Below are positions 35,030 through 48,349 of a stretch of 64,000 nt of DNA, piece by piece. Numbering within the stretch: the stretch's first letter is position 1; each line of letters begins with the position of its first letter. The stretch is from Endomychus coccineus. Lineage: Eukaryota > Arthropoda > Insecta > Coleoptera > Endomychidae. Location of the stretch: assembly GCA_958510875.1 (NCBI GenBank), contig OY294067.1:248945736-249009735 (forward strand), written 5' to 3'. The notes under the pieces were generated by a model, which saw only the letters and a list, made by a program, of their open reading frames with translations, had not been told where the DNA came from and searched no databases. The translations under genes were made by a program, and so were the position numbers.

Positions 35030-36650
35030 TATTCATTAAGGGCCATTGCGGTCTTTTAATGCCAAGGCCGAAGCCTATTTCACCCCCGTGTTACGTGTCA
35101 CCTAGTGGAGCGGTTCCCAACGACAAGTGTTCACCAGGCCACCAAAGGGCACTTCCCACACGAGAGCATTCACCATTCTCCTCCAGGTGAACGATTCCTA
35201 TAGAGATTACACCAACTTCGTGATATATAATTTAAACGTAAATCGTCCTAGTGAAGCGATTCCCACTCCAGAGTGTTCACCGGGTGCCCGAGATGGACAA
35301 ACAGCCATCTACTCAACTCCCAGTCGGGACTGGTTGGGTAGTTATTGCCCTAAAGAGGTTTAAAATCATATTCGTATCTAGTTTCTGGATCTCCTCAGTG
35401 TCGCACAGCTCTACCGAGTGTGCTCTGCGTCTTGGGTGGATCAGTATTACGTATCTGCACAGAATGTGCATTGATGTTTCAGCTCACACCACCTGCACAA
35501 AGGCGAATCGCTAAGGTTCATTCTGTGAAGGTGGAACCACTTTTGCTACCAGAGACCAGTTTCTCCCCCAAAGTCTCCCGGTGGAGTGGGTGTTTCTCAC
35601 TCTCCCGAAGGCTAATATCCGGGAAACTGGCCTTCATCAATATGTCGAGCATCTATTCCGAGGATTTATTGTAGCCCCCATTTTCTTTCTTCAAGAACCG
35701 TAGACTACCTTCCCTGTTGCCTGCCAGTATCTTGGCTAGTTTTGTCGCATCTGAGATGGTCTCAATTTCAGAGCAGAGATTCTTCCCAGAAAATTTTTGG
35801 GACTCTCTCAAGAGGTCCTTATATTGCCTCTGACTAATTTTGTGCCGATCCCAGGCCTCCCTAGTTCCGACTTTCCTAGCTTTATCAAAGAGTCCCTCTT
35901 ACACTTTTCAAGGTCCATACTCCACTTAGGCCTTTCCGCTCTAGTGGTGACCCGTCTAAGGGAACAATTTCTCTGATAGGCGGTGACTATGGCATTTTAA
36001 ATGGTGCTTTCTGATTCTTCAGTCGTGCCATAGTTTCTCTTAAACCCCTCAAGCTTGGCTTGGTCTAGCACATACCCTTCCCAGTTTTTATTCCATGAGT
36101 TCCTTTTCCATTAGGCTGTCATTCCAACGTCTGCTTACACTACTCTGATTAGTCTATGGTCAAAGAGTGAGGGCTCCTCAGAAACTCTCCATTCCTGCAG
36201 CTTACCTCTCGTGTTGCGGTTCCAGACAGTGAGGTCTAAAACCTCTTGCCTGTTGACAGTGAGAAAGGTCGATTCAGAACCGTCGTTCTACGTTATCTTT
36301 CACCAGATATTCGAGAAGTTCCAGGCGTCTCCAATTGTCATCGCTACTTCCCCAGGCGGCATAGTGTGCATTTGCCTAGCAGCCGAAGACAAGTTCCAGG
36401 TTCTCTTCTCTACAGTATCTCACCTCCTCTGGATGCGACTCCCTGTCATGATGAAATTAGGCGGAAGCGATTATAAGTTTTCCGTTTCCTCTTTTGCTTA
36501 AATCCTCATACCCAACTTTGACCACTGAGGTCTCTGGTAGAGAATTCTTGAAGCAAGTCCACGTCTAAACCTCGCTGACTATACAAGCTCTAGGCTTCAT
36601 GCAAACCACTAGCATAGAGCCTTTCAGTCAGTCCCAAGCCGCAGATCTGT
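35030..36650 (-). pseudogene. I-like LINE, endonuclease to RT region, antisense
   Basis: Noticeably GC-richer than its surroundings. The minus strand shows, from high to low coordinate, an endonuclease-type stretch (NRPFSLSTG, EFLRSPHSLTID), then the linker NAIVTAYQRNCSLRRVTTRA and RPKWSMDLEKCKRDSLIK, and a degenerate RT start with GCVSGNINAHSVQI-type residues and many stops. The linker wording (ENCPxRxx...WW...LxxLRxxxRKxxNxA) fits I/R1-group LINEs. Highly frameshifted. The + strand open frames here are shadows. Confidence 0.6.
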
Positions 36651-38599
36651 TACGTACTTAAATACGTTAAATATATACATATCTTATTATTCTTCTTATT
36701 ATTGTATACTTGATGTATTTACATGTAGAATATATGTTTTATTGTAATGTCTTCATATAACTCGAATATATTTAACAGCGATTTTTCTGTCACCAATTTC
36801 TATATGAGCGTGAGTTATCACTTTTTTTCATAGAGGGAACCAAAATGTGGGTTCTAATAATGTCAATGACTTCAATTTGTCTTGAAAGTGTAAAATTTGC
36901 ACTATAACTAACATGATATGAGAAAAATTCCAAGAATGTGTGAGAATTATTACTCTCTTACTATTTAAGGTAACTGCCTTTATATGCTCACTTCTTAATC
37001 GTCTCTTCCTGATCGTAACTTCTACACATTGTCCCATACTGGTCGCGACTACACCATACAAGGCCTGTACGAACATGGAGTTGTGCAAGGATTCTGTCTC
37101 AAAAATATACACTACTATACTACTGACCGTTTTATCACAATGGAGCTATCCTCGTATCGCGTTTTATTCTAAAGAATAAACAAGAAACTCTTGAACAGGA
37201 AACCACCAAAAGATAAATATTGTATAGAGTCCATTAATATTTTTTCCGCCCGAAACATTTCCTACCATACAACAACGACGATTGCTTCTCCGAATGAATA
37301 ATCTCAATTTCATTGTGCTCATCACTGCTGAATATACATGTTTCACTCACTGTTCATTTGATACATAAGAAATATTTGAAAATGGTTGGTGCAATTTCGT
37401 TGTTTTTATACTACATGGTATAGACTTATCAAAATTGAAGTGCGCTAAGTATTGTAATAGTTTTTTTTTAGAACGGGCTTATGTAAAGTCCGAACAAAAG
37501 ATTAAAAAATCTTTTATTATATGTAAACTCCAAGCAGAACCTCATTACCTGACTCATATAATTACATGCTCCAAATGATTTTATCTTAGCCCCTTTTACT
37601 TTTTTACATATCAAGTGTAATAATCATATTTTCTCACATTAGTATAGTATTACACTTTTTCAGTAATGGTGTGTAAAGGCATTTGTTCCAATGCTGAATT
37701 GATGATTTTTGCTCGTTTCTCCATCAATAATTGATCTCCAACCCTAGCGTATGAGCTGACACGATGAACTTTTTAAAATAATGAGCACTTTCCAGCAAGT
37801 ACTAATCAAGGACACCACTCACATCTGTCGAGAACGCACCTGACAAAAGTAAAATAATAGGAAAACCTATTTTTACAGCTCGAAAAACCCTTCTTGACAT
37901 CTCCTGACCTAAAGTATCCTACCCTTTTCAATTTGTGCTGCGGCTGAAATACATCATGGACACACCCCGCACTTGTTTCAATCGTACCGGCTAGTACGGA
38001 ACTCTTTCCGGCAGAACTCCTGCAATGCAGGGCACCTATCAACTTCTTTCTTCTAATTTTCTCTCTTGTTTCTTTGTTATTTAATCTAACAAGTTAGTTC
38101 TTTCTCTCAATTTCTTGTTTTCCTTCTTGTATTTCCAATTGTTTTGAATTCCTATGTATAGGAATAAATGTTCACAATCAACATTGGCTGTTTACTGTGT
38201 TGCTATAGATTTTACCACTTCATATGGAATCAGTATTACATCCACATAAATCAAGTCAACTAAAACTCATGATCTCCAACCCCAAAAAATCCCATATATC
38301 AGTGTTGAAAAGAAGCGGACCATAATCACAAGACTTGTTCGCCATCTTAGCCAACATGTTGAAGTTTTGAATTTTGACTAAAAAATCATGATCTCCGCCT
38401 CCAATATACCAATTTTAAATAGAAATAATAATCACAATACTCGTCAGTCATCTTGGAGCCGACATCTTGTTTCTTTCTTATAAATACGCCATAATATATT
38501 GTCACCCGATGATGAATACTTGCCAAATTTCAAGTTAATCGAACTACTGAAAGTGACTTAAAATTTTACCAGAACATACAAATAGATAGATGGAAACAA
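36651..38599. other. No gene recognised
   Basis: AT-rich with short open frames on both strands (36828-37112, 36940-37179, 37806-38042) that resemble nothing I know. A two-copy repeat of about 120 bp with (C/A)TCATGATCTCC and AATCACAA(G/T)ACT occurs at about 38265-38480. Confidence 0.35.
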
Positions 38600-38920
38600 G
38601 GCAAGTTAAATAAAATCTTGTAATAATTTAGAAACCGCTATGTCACATTGAAATTATAGTATATTTCACAACTCTATGTTTTATACTGACAAGGCTGACG
38701 TTCGAAATAAAACCTTTTTTTATACTGATAATTCCTGTCAAATGAACTATCAAAATTTATCATAGATTAAAGACAACATTGAAGGAGATGGTCATATCGA
38801 TGACATCACTTGAAAACAATTTCGGACCCTTCTGCGGGTTAAATATAAGTGTGATATTTTTATAGCCGAAAAAATACGGTTGTTCTTATGGTTCAATGAA
38901 ATACTATAATTCCATTCGAA
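38600..38920. repeat. Dispersed repeat related to Crypton flanks
   Basis: The segment runs ATTTAGAAACCGCTATG, ACATTGAAATT, TACTGACAAGGCTGACGTTCG, TCGATGACATCACTTGA, then ATACGGTTGTTCTTATGGTT. The first two thirds match 53090-53385 and the last third matches 55205-55290, the two sides of the Crypton recombinase ORF. Further partial copies lie at 48350-48760 and 51150-51290. Confidence 0.65.
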
Positions 38921-38960
38921 ATACCGAAGATGGATGTCAGAAATACCACTCGGAGCCATA

Positions 38961-39141
38961 GTCAAAGTATACAGGTCTGTCTTACGTCACCTAGCTCCTC
39001 CAATCACATCGCCGGCACGTAACAACATCATATTATATCGTCGTCAATAACATTAAATAAACCAAATAAACGACCAATCAGCTTGCACTCGAATTTTAAA
39101 AAGAGTAGAAGGGAGGCTCCGGCAGACCTGTATTCTTTGAC
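38961..39141. mobile_element. 181-bp MITE with TA flanks
   Basis: GTCAAAGTATACAGGTCTG at the left and CAGACCTGTATTCTTTGAC at the right are inverted with one mismatch, bordered by TA on both sides. GGAGCCTCCC-like sequence is paired further in. No coding capacity. Confidence 0.85.
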
Positions 39142-40174
39142 TATTACTCAAAGCGGGGTTATCACGCCCACACACCACACACAACTCAGATATCAGGAAA
39201 ACAACTAAATACATTCTTAAGTGTTATTAGGTGAGAAGTTTGCTGAGTAAAAAGCAGTTAAAAAGATATTTCTTCGAAATTTACATATAACAAAAGATCT
39301 CCTAACCATGCCAATCGCCGTAATATAGTTCGGACCTCACAAACACCTATTATTTTATTGTAAGGGAAGATGACCTATGATCACACCTATTTCAATTGAT
39401 AGAGAGGTGTACAGAAATTGTCGAAAATCAGTCTACTCTACAGAAAAGTAGAGTGGAATGTGAAGTGCTTAGGACTCTATTTCTTCCTTTCATCTCTCTC
39501 TCTATTATTGAGCCTGCCAAAAAAGTTCATCATGTCTTATCATCTGGATAGGTTTCCAAATAAATTACATCTCTGAACACAACAATATGTGGAAACAGTT
39601 ATTTCTTATTATGTTACTTCATTAATCACTTTATGGGTCGTGATGAACTGAACTGTATTTAGTTCATTATGTACATTATAATATTACAAACTGCAGTAAA
39701 ATATTTTCGAAGACTCAGTAAGTACATTCATAAATTGGTACAAAAACAAAATTTTAAATAACCTACTAACCTAGTATTTATAAATACTATAAAAATTTAA
39801 CAAACTAACCTGCGATAATTTTGCCGCTTGGAGTTTCCTGCATGTGTACAAGGGCAAGATAAATCAATCAATTACAAATAAACCTACTAACCTAGTATTC
39901 CCAAAAATATATCAAAATTTAATTGCTTGGAGTTTTGAAACTACGCTTTTAGAAGCAAACGTATAATGAGCTGAGATTTTACCGCCTGGGCTGCACTCAC
40001 TGATGCATTAACAACATTGAATTCGGTTTATTAATTCGTACTGGCCGATTATTAATCTTATTGACACTTCATTAGTTTATTAGTTTTATCAACCATTTCA
40101 TATTTTAATGATTTATTAATTGAACTACTTCCTCATCATGGTTTCTGATGCTTCGTATTCCCTACATTTATTTA
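39142..40174. other. No gene; one imperfect direct repeat
   Basis: ACCTACTAACCTAGTATT and an AAAATTTAA...GCTTGGAGTTT block occur twice, at about 39760-39830 and 39882-39935. Nothing coding is seen. Confidence 0.5.
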
Positions 40175-40960
40175 GGAGGATCTTGGAGTATATATGTCCC
40201 AAAAGAGAACTCCAGTGTTGAATATTGTGTTCTTTGCTTTCTGTATATGTTGTTCTTATTGGCAGATTGATTTCGGTACTATCACCGGCGTTTCAGCTCC
40301 GTTGCTTGCATTCGCCTATTCAATTTCGCAATTACTGTATGTCCTGGACACAGAGTGATTTTGTTCTACACTCGTAAGATAGTCAATTCGGTTTTATAGC
40401 TAAGAACCATCCTCGAGCCGATGATTTCCGAGCTCAGCGCTTTCATGGCCACTTGCTTATCAGACATGGGGGCTGAGACCGTCTTCTTGTAATATTGGTC
40501 GGTCAAATTGAGTTGTCCACATCTATCAATAATTGGATGAACTTCCGCTGGAAAGAAATTGTTGTATATACACTTTTGTTCCGAGTATTCGGTTCTAAGC
40601 TCAAATACTTCGGCCCCCGTTCCTTATGCTATTCTGGAACCATCGGTATAGCAAGAAATTGCTCTTTCCCTAACAGGATGAACTTTTTCCTGCCTTCACT
40701 CTTCTTCGTCTTCAAGGTGGGTTTTGAAGTTCTGTGCAAACACAAACACTTCACAAATGTCGTCCCTTGGTGTCATGAGTATTAGGTGATCCATCATCAG
40801 CGAGTAGTTGTCCTTCCATCTAAGTTTCATCTCTCCCTCAGATTCTAATTTGTTCAACTTAAACACAGTATTTTTGGCAGTCTTTCGTTTTACTAAAGGA
40901 AGGAGGTTAGTCCCAATGTTTTCTTCGTCGGACAAGAACTTAGCGCCAAATGAAACGAAT
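40175..40960 (-). pseudogene. LINE RNase H domain, antisense
   Basis: On the minus strand: LPLVKRKTAKNTVFKLNKLE and the linker, then ISCYTDGSRIA(stop)GTGAEVF (RNase H first catalytic Asp), FPAEVHPIIDRC (catalytic Glu), MSDKQVAMKALSSEIIGSRM (second Asp) and CPGHT (end of the fourth block). It is an RNase H as carried by I-group LINEs. Stops and small frame changes are present; no complete RT is attached. Confidence 0.75.
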
Positions 40961-41032
40961 TAGTGAAAGTTCTGTCAGGGAGGTGGTGGTACGGACTAAG
41001 TTCCCTTCACTTTACACAATATAATACATATA

Positions 41033-42088
41033 CGAGGGCAAGATCAAACGTTCCTGAAAAATAAACCAGATGGCGCCACAATCAAAAATCTTTAACTAGG
41101 ACGCATTAAAATTTTCAGACTGATATGTCATTCAGTTCTGTTTTGACATCCATCGAAAGCAAGCAACCTTGAAGAAAAAGTGAATTTCGCGTCTTGGTTA
41201 AACATTATTTCATGCGTGGAAAAAAAAATTACGGAAACCAAAGCATCGCTTGTTCAACATTATGGGGACTCACCATCGATTGGAACGATTCACAAGTGAT
41301 TTACTGATTTTCGTTGTGGTAGTATGACTGCAAGGGACGCCGAACGTTCTGATTGTCTAATTTAGGTTACAACGTCAGAAATCGTCGATAAAATCAATGG
41401 TGTGATAATGAACGATCGGCAAGTTGAAGTGCACGAGATTGCTGAGGCTCTCAACCGGACGGGAAGGGAACATTTTGCATACATTTTTTGGATATGAGGA
41501 AAGCTATCTGCCAGGTGGATGCCGCATTTGCTCTCTGTTGATACAAGCGCGACCTTGTGACAACTTCGAAGGAGTATTTGGTAACCGTGGACGAAACATG
41601 GATCCATCACAACACACCAGAGACCAAAGAACAGTCGAAACAGTGGACTTTTCCTGGCGAATCGAATCCGAAAGTGGGTTTATCGGCCAACAAACTCATG
41701 GCGACAGTTTTTTGGTATGCACACGGTATCGTCCATATCGATTACCTTGAAAGCGGCCACATTTTGCAAAGGAAAAAGTTCTCTTTCACTAGGACAACAC
41801 ACTGGCGTACAGGTCAGCAGTGGCAATGCCAAAATTGCATGAATCGCACTACTAATTGGTTCGTCTCCACCATATTCTCCAGATTTGACCCCCTGCGATT
41901 TTTATCTATTTTCAAACTTGAAGAAATGGCTCAGCGGAAAGAGATTTGGTTCCAACGATGAGGTTATCGCTGAAAATAACGCCTAATTTGGAGGGACCAC
42001 AAGGAGATTATGTTGAGAAATAAAATAAGTTTTCACCGAATAAATCATTTCTTGTTTCATTTTTCAGGGACTCTGCACCTTTACCCCG
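41033..42088 (+). mobile_element. mariner (mellifera-type), degraded
   Basis: TA flanks an inverted repeat of CGAGGGCAAGATCAAACGTT against GGGGTAAAGGTGCAGAGTCCC-type ends, both followed inward by CTGAAAAATAAA or its complement. The transposase pieces read ITETKASLVQHYG, SIGTIHK, FTDFRCGS, EIVDKINGV, NDRQVEVHEIAEAL, a shifted TVDETWIHHNTPETKEQSK, LMATVFWYAHGIVHIDYLES, PPYSPDLTPCDFYLF and KKWLSGKRFGSNDEV. The HQDN region is lost by deletion. It is dead, and from the same family as 57973-59275. Confidence 0.85.
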
Positions 42089-42988
42089 TATGCAGGTATC
42101 TAGGCGGTAGTATGAAAGTATGTTGGAGTCCATTTCTTGCAATAAATTCCAACTCAGACATTCTGACACAAAATCTATCTATATTGATCTAATCGAGAGG
42201 TGAATCGCTGATATTTTTGACATTACAGGTTATTAGAATTAAGTAACAAAGAGCTGAAACATTGAAATTTAGCAAAAAATTTATTATAACAGCCGATTTT
42301 CTCAATTCTATATCGAAAATCCCATAAGTTCAATTATGGAACCATGCAAAAAGGACGCCTCATTTCTACGAGTATTAATGCAGATGTAAAATTCTTTGGT
42401 CATCAGAATGTCTGAATCCGACCCTGCACTGAACTTGGTCAACAGAAAAGGCATGAGATTAATTCAGAAATCAAATCATCAAAGGATGTCATCTTGAATG
42501 AAGGTACCGTTTAGGTCCACCTAAATCATTAAAAACTAAATCCAGGATTAAAATCTTTGAGGTCATCACAACACTTCTGCTCACTATAACACAGATTAGT
42601 TATCCTTATGTGTGACTTCACTACTGCGAAATATACTGCAAAACCAAAATGAGAACCTTCTCAGTCCGAGGTTTTTTATGACTTGCAAGAACAAGAAGAA
42701 ATATTTTGATGCTATTGCATTGGATAAAGTTACGATAACTTTGGAATGTAACACACGTTATTGAACCACTTCATACCTACGCTCCGATTAGATATAAGAT
42801 TTATGTTTCCTGCTATTTCTAACAATCGTTTTATCTATATATGGTGGGTGTTTGAATAGTTCATCATTCTCTTCTCATAATTCAACGAGACGAGAGTCGT
42901 ATAGTTGAGATAACATGCTGAATAAATCTTTACTCTATGAATTTAATATTAGAAATGACACCTAATCTAATTGATATTTTTGTTACAG
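42089..42988. other. LanB2 intron end, no feature recognised
   Basis: No coding sequence or repeat recognised up to the acceptor at 42987-42988. Confidence 0.4.
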
Positions 42989-43106
42989 GAAAAGCTTTTG
43001 ACATTACGTACGTCAGATTGTGGTTCTATTCACCTAGGCCTGAGAGTTTTGCAATTCTCAAGAGAACCAAAGAGGATGGACCATGGATTCCATACCAATT
43101 TTATAG
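42989..43106 (+). CDS. LanB2: LanB2 exon, LN domain part 2
   Basis: This 118-nt exon lies between a TTTTTGTTACAG acceptor and an ATAG/GTAAAAG donor. It enters in phase 1, completing the glycine codon of the previous exon, and encodes [19 protein letters not shown], then [13 protein letters not shown] and IPYQFY, leaving two bases (AG) of a serine codon. The segment [10 protein letters not shown] followed by RPESFAI is strongly conserved in laminin gamma-1 LN domains. It is separated from the preceding exon by about 14.7 kb of transposon-rich intron, mostly antisense LINE and PLE relics. Confidence 0.96.
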
Positions 43107-43409
43107 GTAAAAGAATATACACACTCAAGCTTATATTTTACAGGTATATTGAACTATCTGATTACCCATTGCGCGAGTATCGTAAATTGTGGTGGACAGA
43201 AACGCTTTGCGTTTACCTATCTCAGGTCCGTAGCAGAAAAATTATTAATTGATTTTAAAGGAAAATATGCAAATTGTGTGTCGCATTATATTAATTTGTA
43301 TATATCAAATTAATAAAAAAAATCATATAGAATGTTTAATTTTTATGTGGAATAGAATAGATTTTTATATGGAATAGTGTAATTAAGATAAATAGGGATG
43401 ATACACGTT

Positions 43410-45000
43410 GATTGGTGGATTTGGTATTGGTTGAGATGGTAGCGGGCTTAATACAAATTTTAGTGCACTTAGCCGAAGACCCTTGTACACTATTCCACGT
43501 TTTTCAGGCGGTATTTGGATACCATGCTGCTCGACAGTATCATAAGATCTGTTTAACGCTTAGATTTTACGGCCGTGATGATCCCCGGACATAACCAGGT
43601 AAACCTGGATCGAATGAGCGCAGGACATTCACAAACAAAGTGGGTTGACGACTCCACTTTGTTTCCCTAGCATCTCATACAGATGGGAGTGTCGCTTTTC
43701 CCTACTGTATGTTTAAATTTCATCAGATTTCCGTGACCTGTAAGCATCTCGGAGATCATCCTGATGCTTTGCCCACTCAACGAGAGTGTCTCGCCTACCT
43801 TTTGGCTCACCTTATTGCCAAGCACCGCTTTGGCAGTTTGGAAACACTCAATGCTTTTCCATGCTGAGACATGTGGATCTCTCAGATTGTTCCGCAAGAT
43901 CTGTATACGCTCGTTGTACGGGATACCAGCATGAGGGACTTGATGACCGTCCAATTTGGCCCCGTCTCTGGCCAGTTTGTCCGCTCTCTTATTCCCTTTT
44001 CAACATGAGTGACCCGGAATCCAGGTCAGATTGTGCCTGCTTCGACCGGTTTGCCTGTTAAGGATCTCCTTGGTATCCCTGACAAGGCTCAAGGATACAG
44101 TCGGGATTTTCAGTACCGCTTGACTATCCGTACAGATCCAGATGTTCTCATATTTACATTACCATAGCCGAGTAACCTCTTCGCACATCTGTAGATGGCA
44201 AGTACCTCGGCTTGGAATACAGTGTTGAGGTCCCCAATTCGCACGGAGTATTCATCGATATATCTAGGACCGCAAAACCCTGCTCCGACTCTTGCGTTTG
44301 TTCTAGACCCATCCGTATACCAAATTGTGCCGTGTTTTGGCTGCGGCCATTTCCACATTCCTCCCTCGACTGGATGACGACCCTGAAATACTGCTCCGCG
44401 AATGTATATTCCATACAGGCATTTGGAAAATCATTCGCAGGAAGGCTTGAAGCAGTTTCATTTTAGTAGATCTTATAGATCTTGTTAGCTCAATCCGGCC
44501 GGCGACTTTTCCATGGTACATGTTCCAATATTTCTTTACACGCACATATTTCTTTTTGACATGTTGCATTCTCAGGAGGACATTTCCTGTTTGCTAAATG
44601 AAAAGGAATGTTCTGCTCTCGGTTGCAAAGAAGTGTAGAACTTTAATTGTAATGCAATCTCGGAGTATTATTTCGGTATGTGGACTTTCGTTATAGATGT
44701 AAGATTCTGCGTTTTTCAGGCGTTGCGATTGATATTATCATTTGCGTTTTTTTGTCTTGGCGCCTACTATGTCATGGTAGGTAATTTTCATATTGTAGGT
44801 AGATCTTTGTTAATATCCGAGACATTTCCATTAATTCTGTCCGGCAGAATGTGTATTCTTGCTCCTCCTGAACCTTTTTGTCGATCTTTGCAAAACAATG
44901 GCATATATTTATATTTTTTGTCGAACGTTGTTGGATCAATTCCCTTAAAAAATAACATTTATTTCCTTAATAAAACTAAAACAAAATACAAAAAACTTAG
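43410..45000 (-). pseudogene. LINE RT end plus RNase H, antisense
   Basis: The minus strand carries an RT thumb remnant (RMQHVKKKYVRVKKYWNM, KVAGRIELTRSIRSTKMKLL) and VVIQSREECGNG. The RNase H follows as GTIWYTDGSRTNARVGAGFC (first Asp), TVFQAEVLAIYRCAKRLLGY (Glu), then NLRDPHVSAWKSIECFQTAK, MLTGHGNLMKFKHTVGKSDT and a CMRC...FVCECPAL zinc-like end. This is the C-terminal half of an I-group LINE ORF2. The third catalytic Asp position is altered (TSGS in place of SDSQ) and frameshifts are present. Confidence 0.78.
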
Positions 45001-45769
45001 TTTTGATTTTCTTCAAAAATCTTGAATCATAACATAACAAAACTTTTTTGAAACAAACTAAACTATTGATTTAATAAATAATAATTGCAAGGGATGGCAA
45101 CTTATTACTTTCCTGTTTTCCGACTTTTTCCACCCGTAGTGGAGGAGGACGTGGCATCCTCTATCTTTTTGTTTACAGATCTCTCGTACCCGACTTATTT
45201 CTTTCCCTCACTGTATGTAGTAATAAATAGAATAAAAAATAATAAAATAACAAAATAAGGACAATTCAACTGTCGAAACTGCATTCACTATTTGCAATAA
45301 TAAATTAATGGTAAAACATTAGTGTTGTTTATTTCGTTTATCAATAAGCTGGCGGCTTCAACATTCAATTTTTTCTGTTATAAATAAGATATTAGTTCTG
45401 AATAACATAGTCTAATTCAGACAATTAAGGATCCAGTTACAGTTCTACTACGCAAATTCACTATATAGTGGAGAATTTCATAGTAACTAAAATATTCGTG
45501 AATTCAATGCGGTTTTAAGGCAACACAAATTACATCATTTGGTATTGTTAGTTGCAGTAGAAATCTTTACAGATTCCTACAGAATGAGGTCTTCACATTG
45601 TAAAGTATTAGTTACTTCTTATAGATGGCGCAATAAGCAAAAATTATTGCTGTGAGTGGAAAAAATCGCAGAAATTTATCGAAACAATGTAAAAGTTAGC
45701 TTGAAACCCCAAAATAAATTGTCTTATATTTTTTCAATGCTAAAGATAATACGAATAGTTTCAATAAAC

Positions 45770-46085
45770 CTGTTCAGAGTGTGGTAACTTTTACATTGAT
45801 AGATCAGGTCGTAATATAGAAATTAGATATAACGAACATTATCGATTTTTTAGACTCAATAAAACAGATTCATGTTTCTTCAATCATATTTTAGAAACAA
45901 AGCACTCTTTTCTAAATTTAGATGAACCAAAAATTTCGTTTAATTAGAGTAAGGTGTTCATTTGAACACACTAGAATCAGGAGAAATTATCAAAGGTATA
46001 AAAAATAACCACAGTAAAATTTTTATTGATCAAATACAACTATACTACAGCATTCTTTCCGACAACTTGATGACATAAAATTCTT
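45770..46085 (+). pseudogene. PLE-B GIY-YIG fragment
   Basis: CSECGNFYIDRSGRNIEIRY and NEHYRFFRLNKTD, then HILETKHSFLNL, align with the PLE-B endonuclease at 13900-14050. YIG has become YID and a stop follows at about 45945. It lies 0.9 kb upstream of a LanB2 exon. Confidence 0.7.
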
Positions 46086-46964
46086 CTTAATTCACTTACA
46101 TGTACCTTCCTAGTACATCGCCGCATTACAATTTCCTAATCTCCTCATTAATTCTACCTTTTAACCTATTTCAATTATTCAATCCCAGCAATGTTTCTCC
46201 CCATATTCAAACCGAAACCCCACTTGTTACTTATATCTCATTTTGAACGAATATCTTCACACCTTTCATTATTCATACATTGGTATTGGTATCGTTTTGA
46301 AGATTACACGCTAGTTGTCTAGTTGTTAATTTTTTATAACGTAAGTGATAAAAACAAAGTAATAAATGTTTTATTATATAAATATGTATATTTTCACTAG
46401 CCCACCCCTCGGTGGCAATTTATTAGTTAGTTTCCAATATTAAATAAGCTGTATGATATTTGGGCGTAATATTCTTATAAAAACTGTCCGTTCTGTGAAA
46501 AATTAATATTTCATAAGCTTGTAATAATCTCGCAAGCGCAGTAGTAAACTAGAAAAAGTTTTTTCGACAACTTTCATTTGTTACTCTTGCATGTTACCTT
46601 CATCTATTTTTAGCAGATTGGTAGTTATAAACTCTGGCAAAAATATAATTTTCTTGATTGATCCAGATACCGATTTCATTGTCACACCCTAGAATGAAAA
46701 AATAGTTATATGCTGAAAATGAACTGCTTCGAAGAAAAAGTTGATATGAGAAACTGTAGATAGGTTGACAATCTTTTTGGACCATTACTCTTTTGGTTGG
46801 TATTAACAACTTTCGTTACTTAACCAAAATTTTGTAATTCATCAAAAATTCAACTGTGAATACAAAATTTATCCAAAGATGGTCTATACTATATCTAAAT
46901 TCTCATAAACAATGAAACTAACATAAAGCACATTTTAATTATGATCATGTTTTCTGAATTTTAG
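46086..46964. other. LanB2 intron, no feature recognised
   Basis: AT-rich; no coding or repeat structure recognised before the acceptor at 46963-46964. Confidence 0.4.
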
Positions 46965-47148
46965 TGCTAGCTGTCGAGATACATACGGATTACCGGATAC
47001 CACTCGCACAATTAGGGGAGAAGAAACTAGGGCCCTTTGCAAATCTGAATACTCTGATATATCGCCATTAACAGGGGGTAATGCTGCATTTTCAACACTA
47101 GAAGGACGTCCATCAGCGTACAACTTTGATGCTAGTCCAGAATTACAG
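46965..47148 (+). CDS. LanB2: LanB2 exon, LN domain part 3
   Basis: This 184-nt exon lies between a TTCTGAATTTTAG acceptor and CAG/GTACGG. It enters in phase 2, completing a serine, and reads [16 protein letters not shown], then [31 protein letters not shown] and SPELQ, ending in phase 0. [14 protein letters not shown] and FSTLEGRPS are hallmark laminin gamma-1 LN sequences. The exon sits between two large introns: 43107-46964 upstream, holding LINE and PLE-B relics, and the 15.3-kb intron downstream. Confidence 0.97.
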
Positions 47149-48349
47149 GTACGGTTTAATTGTTAATTGTAGAAATTTAAAAATACAAAAATACTGTACA
47201 GGTGACCAATGTTATACATGGTATGGAACACATAAATTAAAATAATATTCTAAAAAGAGAGTAATTATTGTGAAAGAACAGAATATATGAATAAAATATA
47301 TAAAGCAAAATTAAAGATAAAGTAATACAGTTTCAAATTCCTGTCCATAAGTAGTAGTATTAATAATAAAAATGTTGATCATGTCAATGAGGATATATCA
47401 GAATATATCCCATGATTGAGTTATATCACAATGCTGATTCGAAATATTTCTACTTTTTATAGTGGTATTTTTAGTTATCAGACAATTTCTAAAATTATAA
47501 TTGTCAAGATAGATCTCGTGTGGACGACACGAATATTGATATTCAAGACCAAACATAACCCGATGACTCTTGTTAATCAATATATAAGGCTATATTATAC
47601 CAGTTTTGGGTTCGATCTCTATGTAATTACGACGTCTAGCCAAAACTTTTTTAGAAAGGTGTATACAAACATCGTTAATAATAAAAAAGCAGGTTCTAAT
47701 AAACATATACCAAAGCTGTATCTTCATCTCCAAAATTGCAAGCAGAACTCAACTAATAAAATCGCGGTCGTCTGCAATATGTAAGTTCAATTACATCCAA
47801 TAACTGCGCCGATGATGGAAAAAATAACGGTTTTATTATTCAAATATGCAAACGGTTATTACAAAAGTAGACCCACATGAATACTATTCTGACTTGCAAC
47901 CAGTAATACACCATTGCCGTTGTATAGTTATATTCATCCGATTCCAGCTCTTTTTGTACATATTGAAATTAATGTTTATTCAAGCATGTTTTCATGATTA
48001 ATTAATTTTATTATTTTACGTTTTCGCGTTGTTATGAATAATTGAAAATGAGACATTTTTAATTATTTCCCTCTGCCGTCAAAACTGTTCTAATTAGACT
48101 AACGCGCGTGACGTTATGAATGTACTCTTTGAAGGCGTTGCCTGATAAGGTAAATAGAGAACTATTTCTTCAGCGAATATATATTTGAAAATGAGGATAT
48201 AAAACGAAAGTGACAATGGATAAAGTATTTATAAAAGGATTCTCGGTATCATATACCAGAATTTCCCAAAATGCCTCTTTCATTACCTTCTCATGAGCGC
48301 TCCGTGGCTTAATTATTGCAGCGGCAGTTAGGAGAAAAAAAGCTGATAT
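47149..48349. other. LanB2 intron, no feature recognised
   Basis: A 122-codon open frame at 47416-47784 resembles no family I know and has AT-driven composition. I leave it unannotated as a gene. Confidence 0.35.

Noticed and set aside
34981..36501. Series of + strand open frames in the GC-richer region
   Set aside because: They are shadows of an antisense LINE; only the minus strand shows family motifs.
44678..45025. 115-codon + strand frame with hydrophobic stretches as a membrane protein
   Set aside because: It lies opposite LINE sequence on the minus strand and resembles no protein family; probably a shadow frame.
47416..47784. 122-codon open frame as a gene
   Set aside because: AT-driven composition, no recognised domain and no exon or promoter context.
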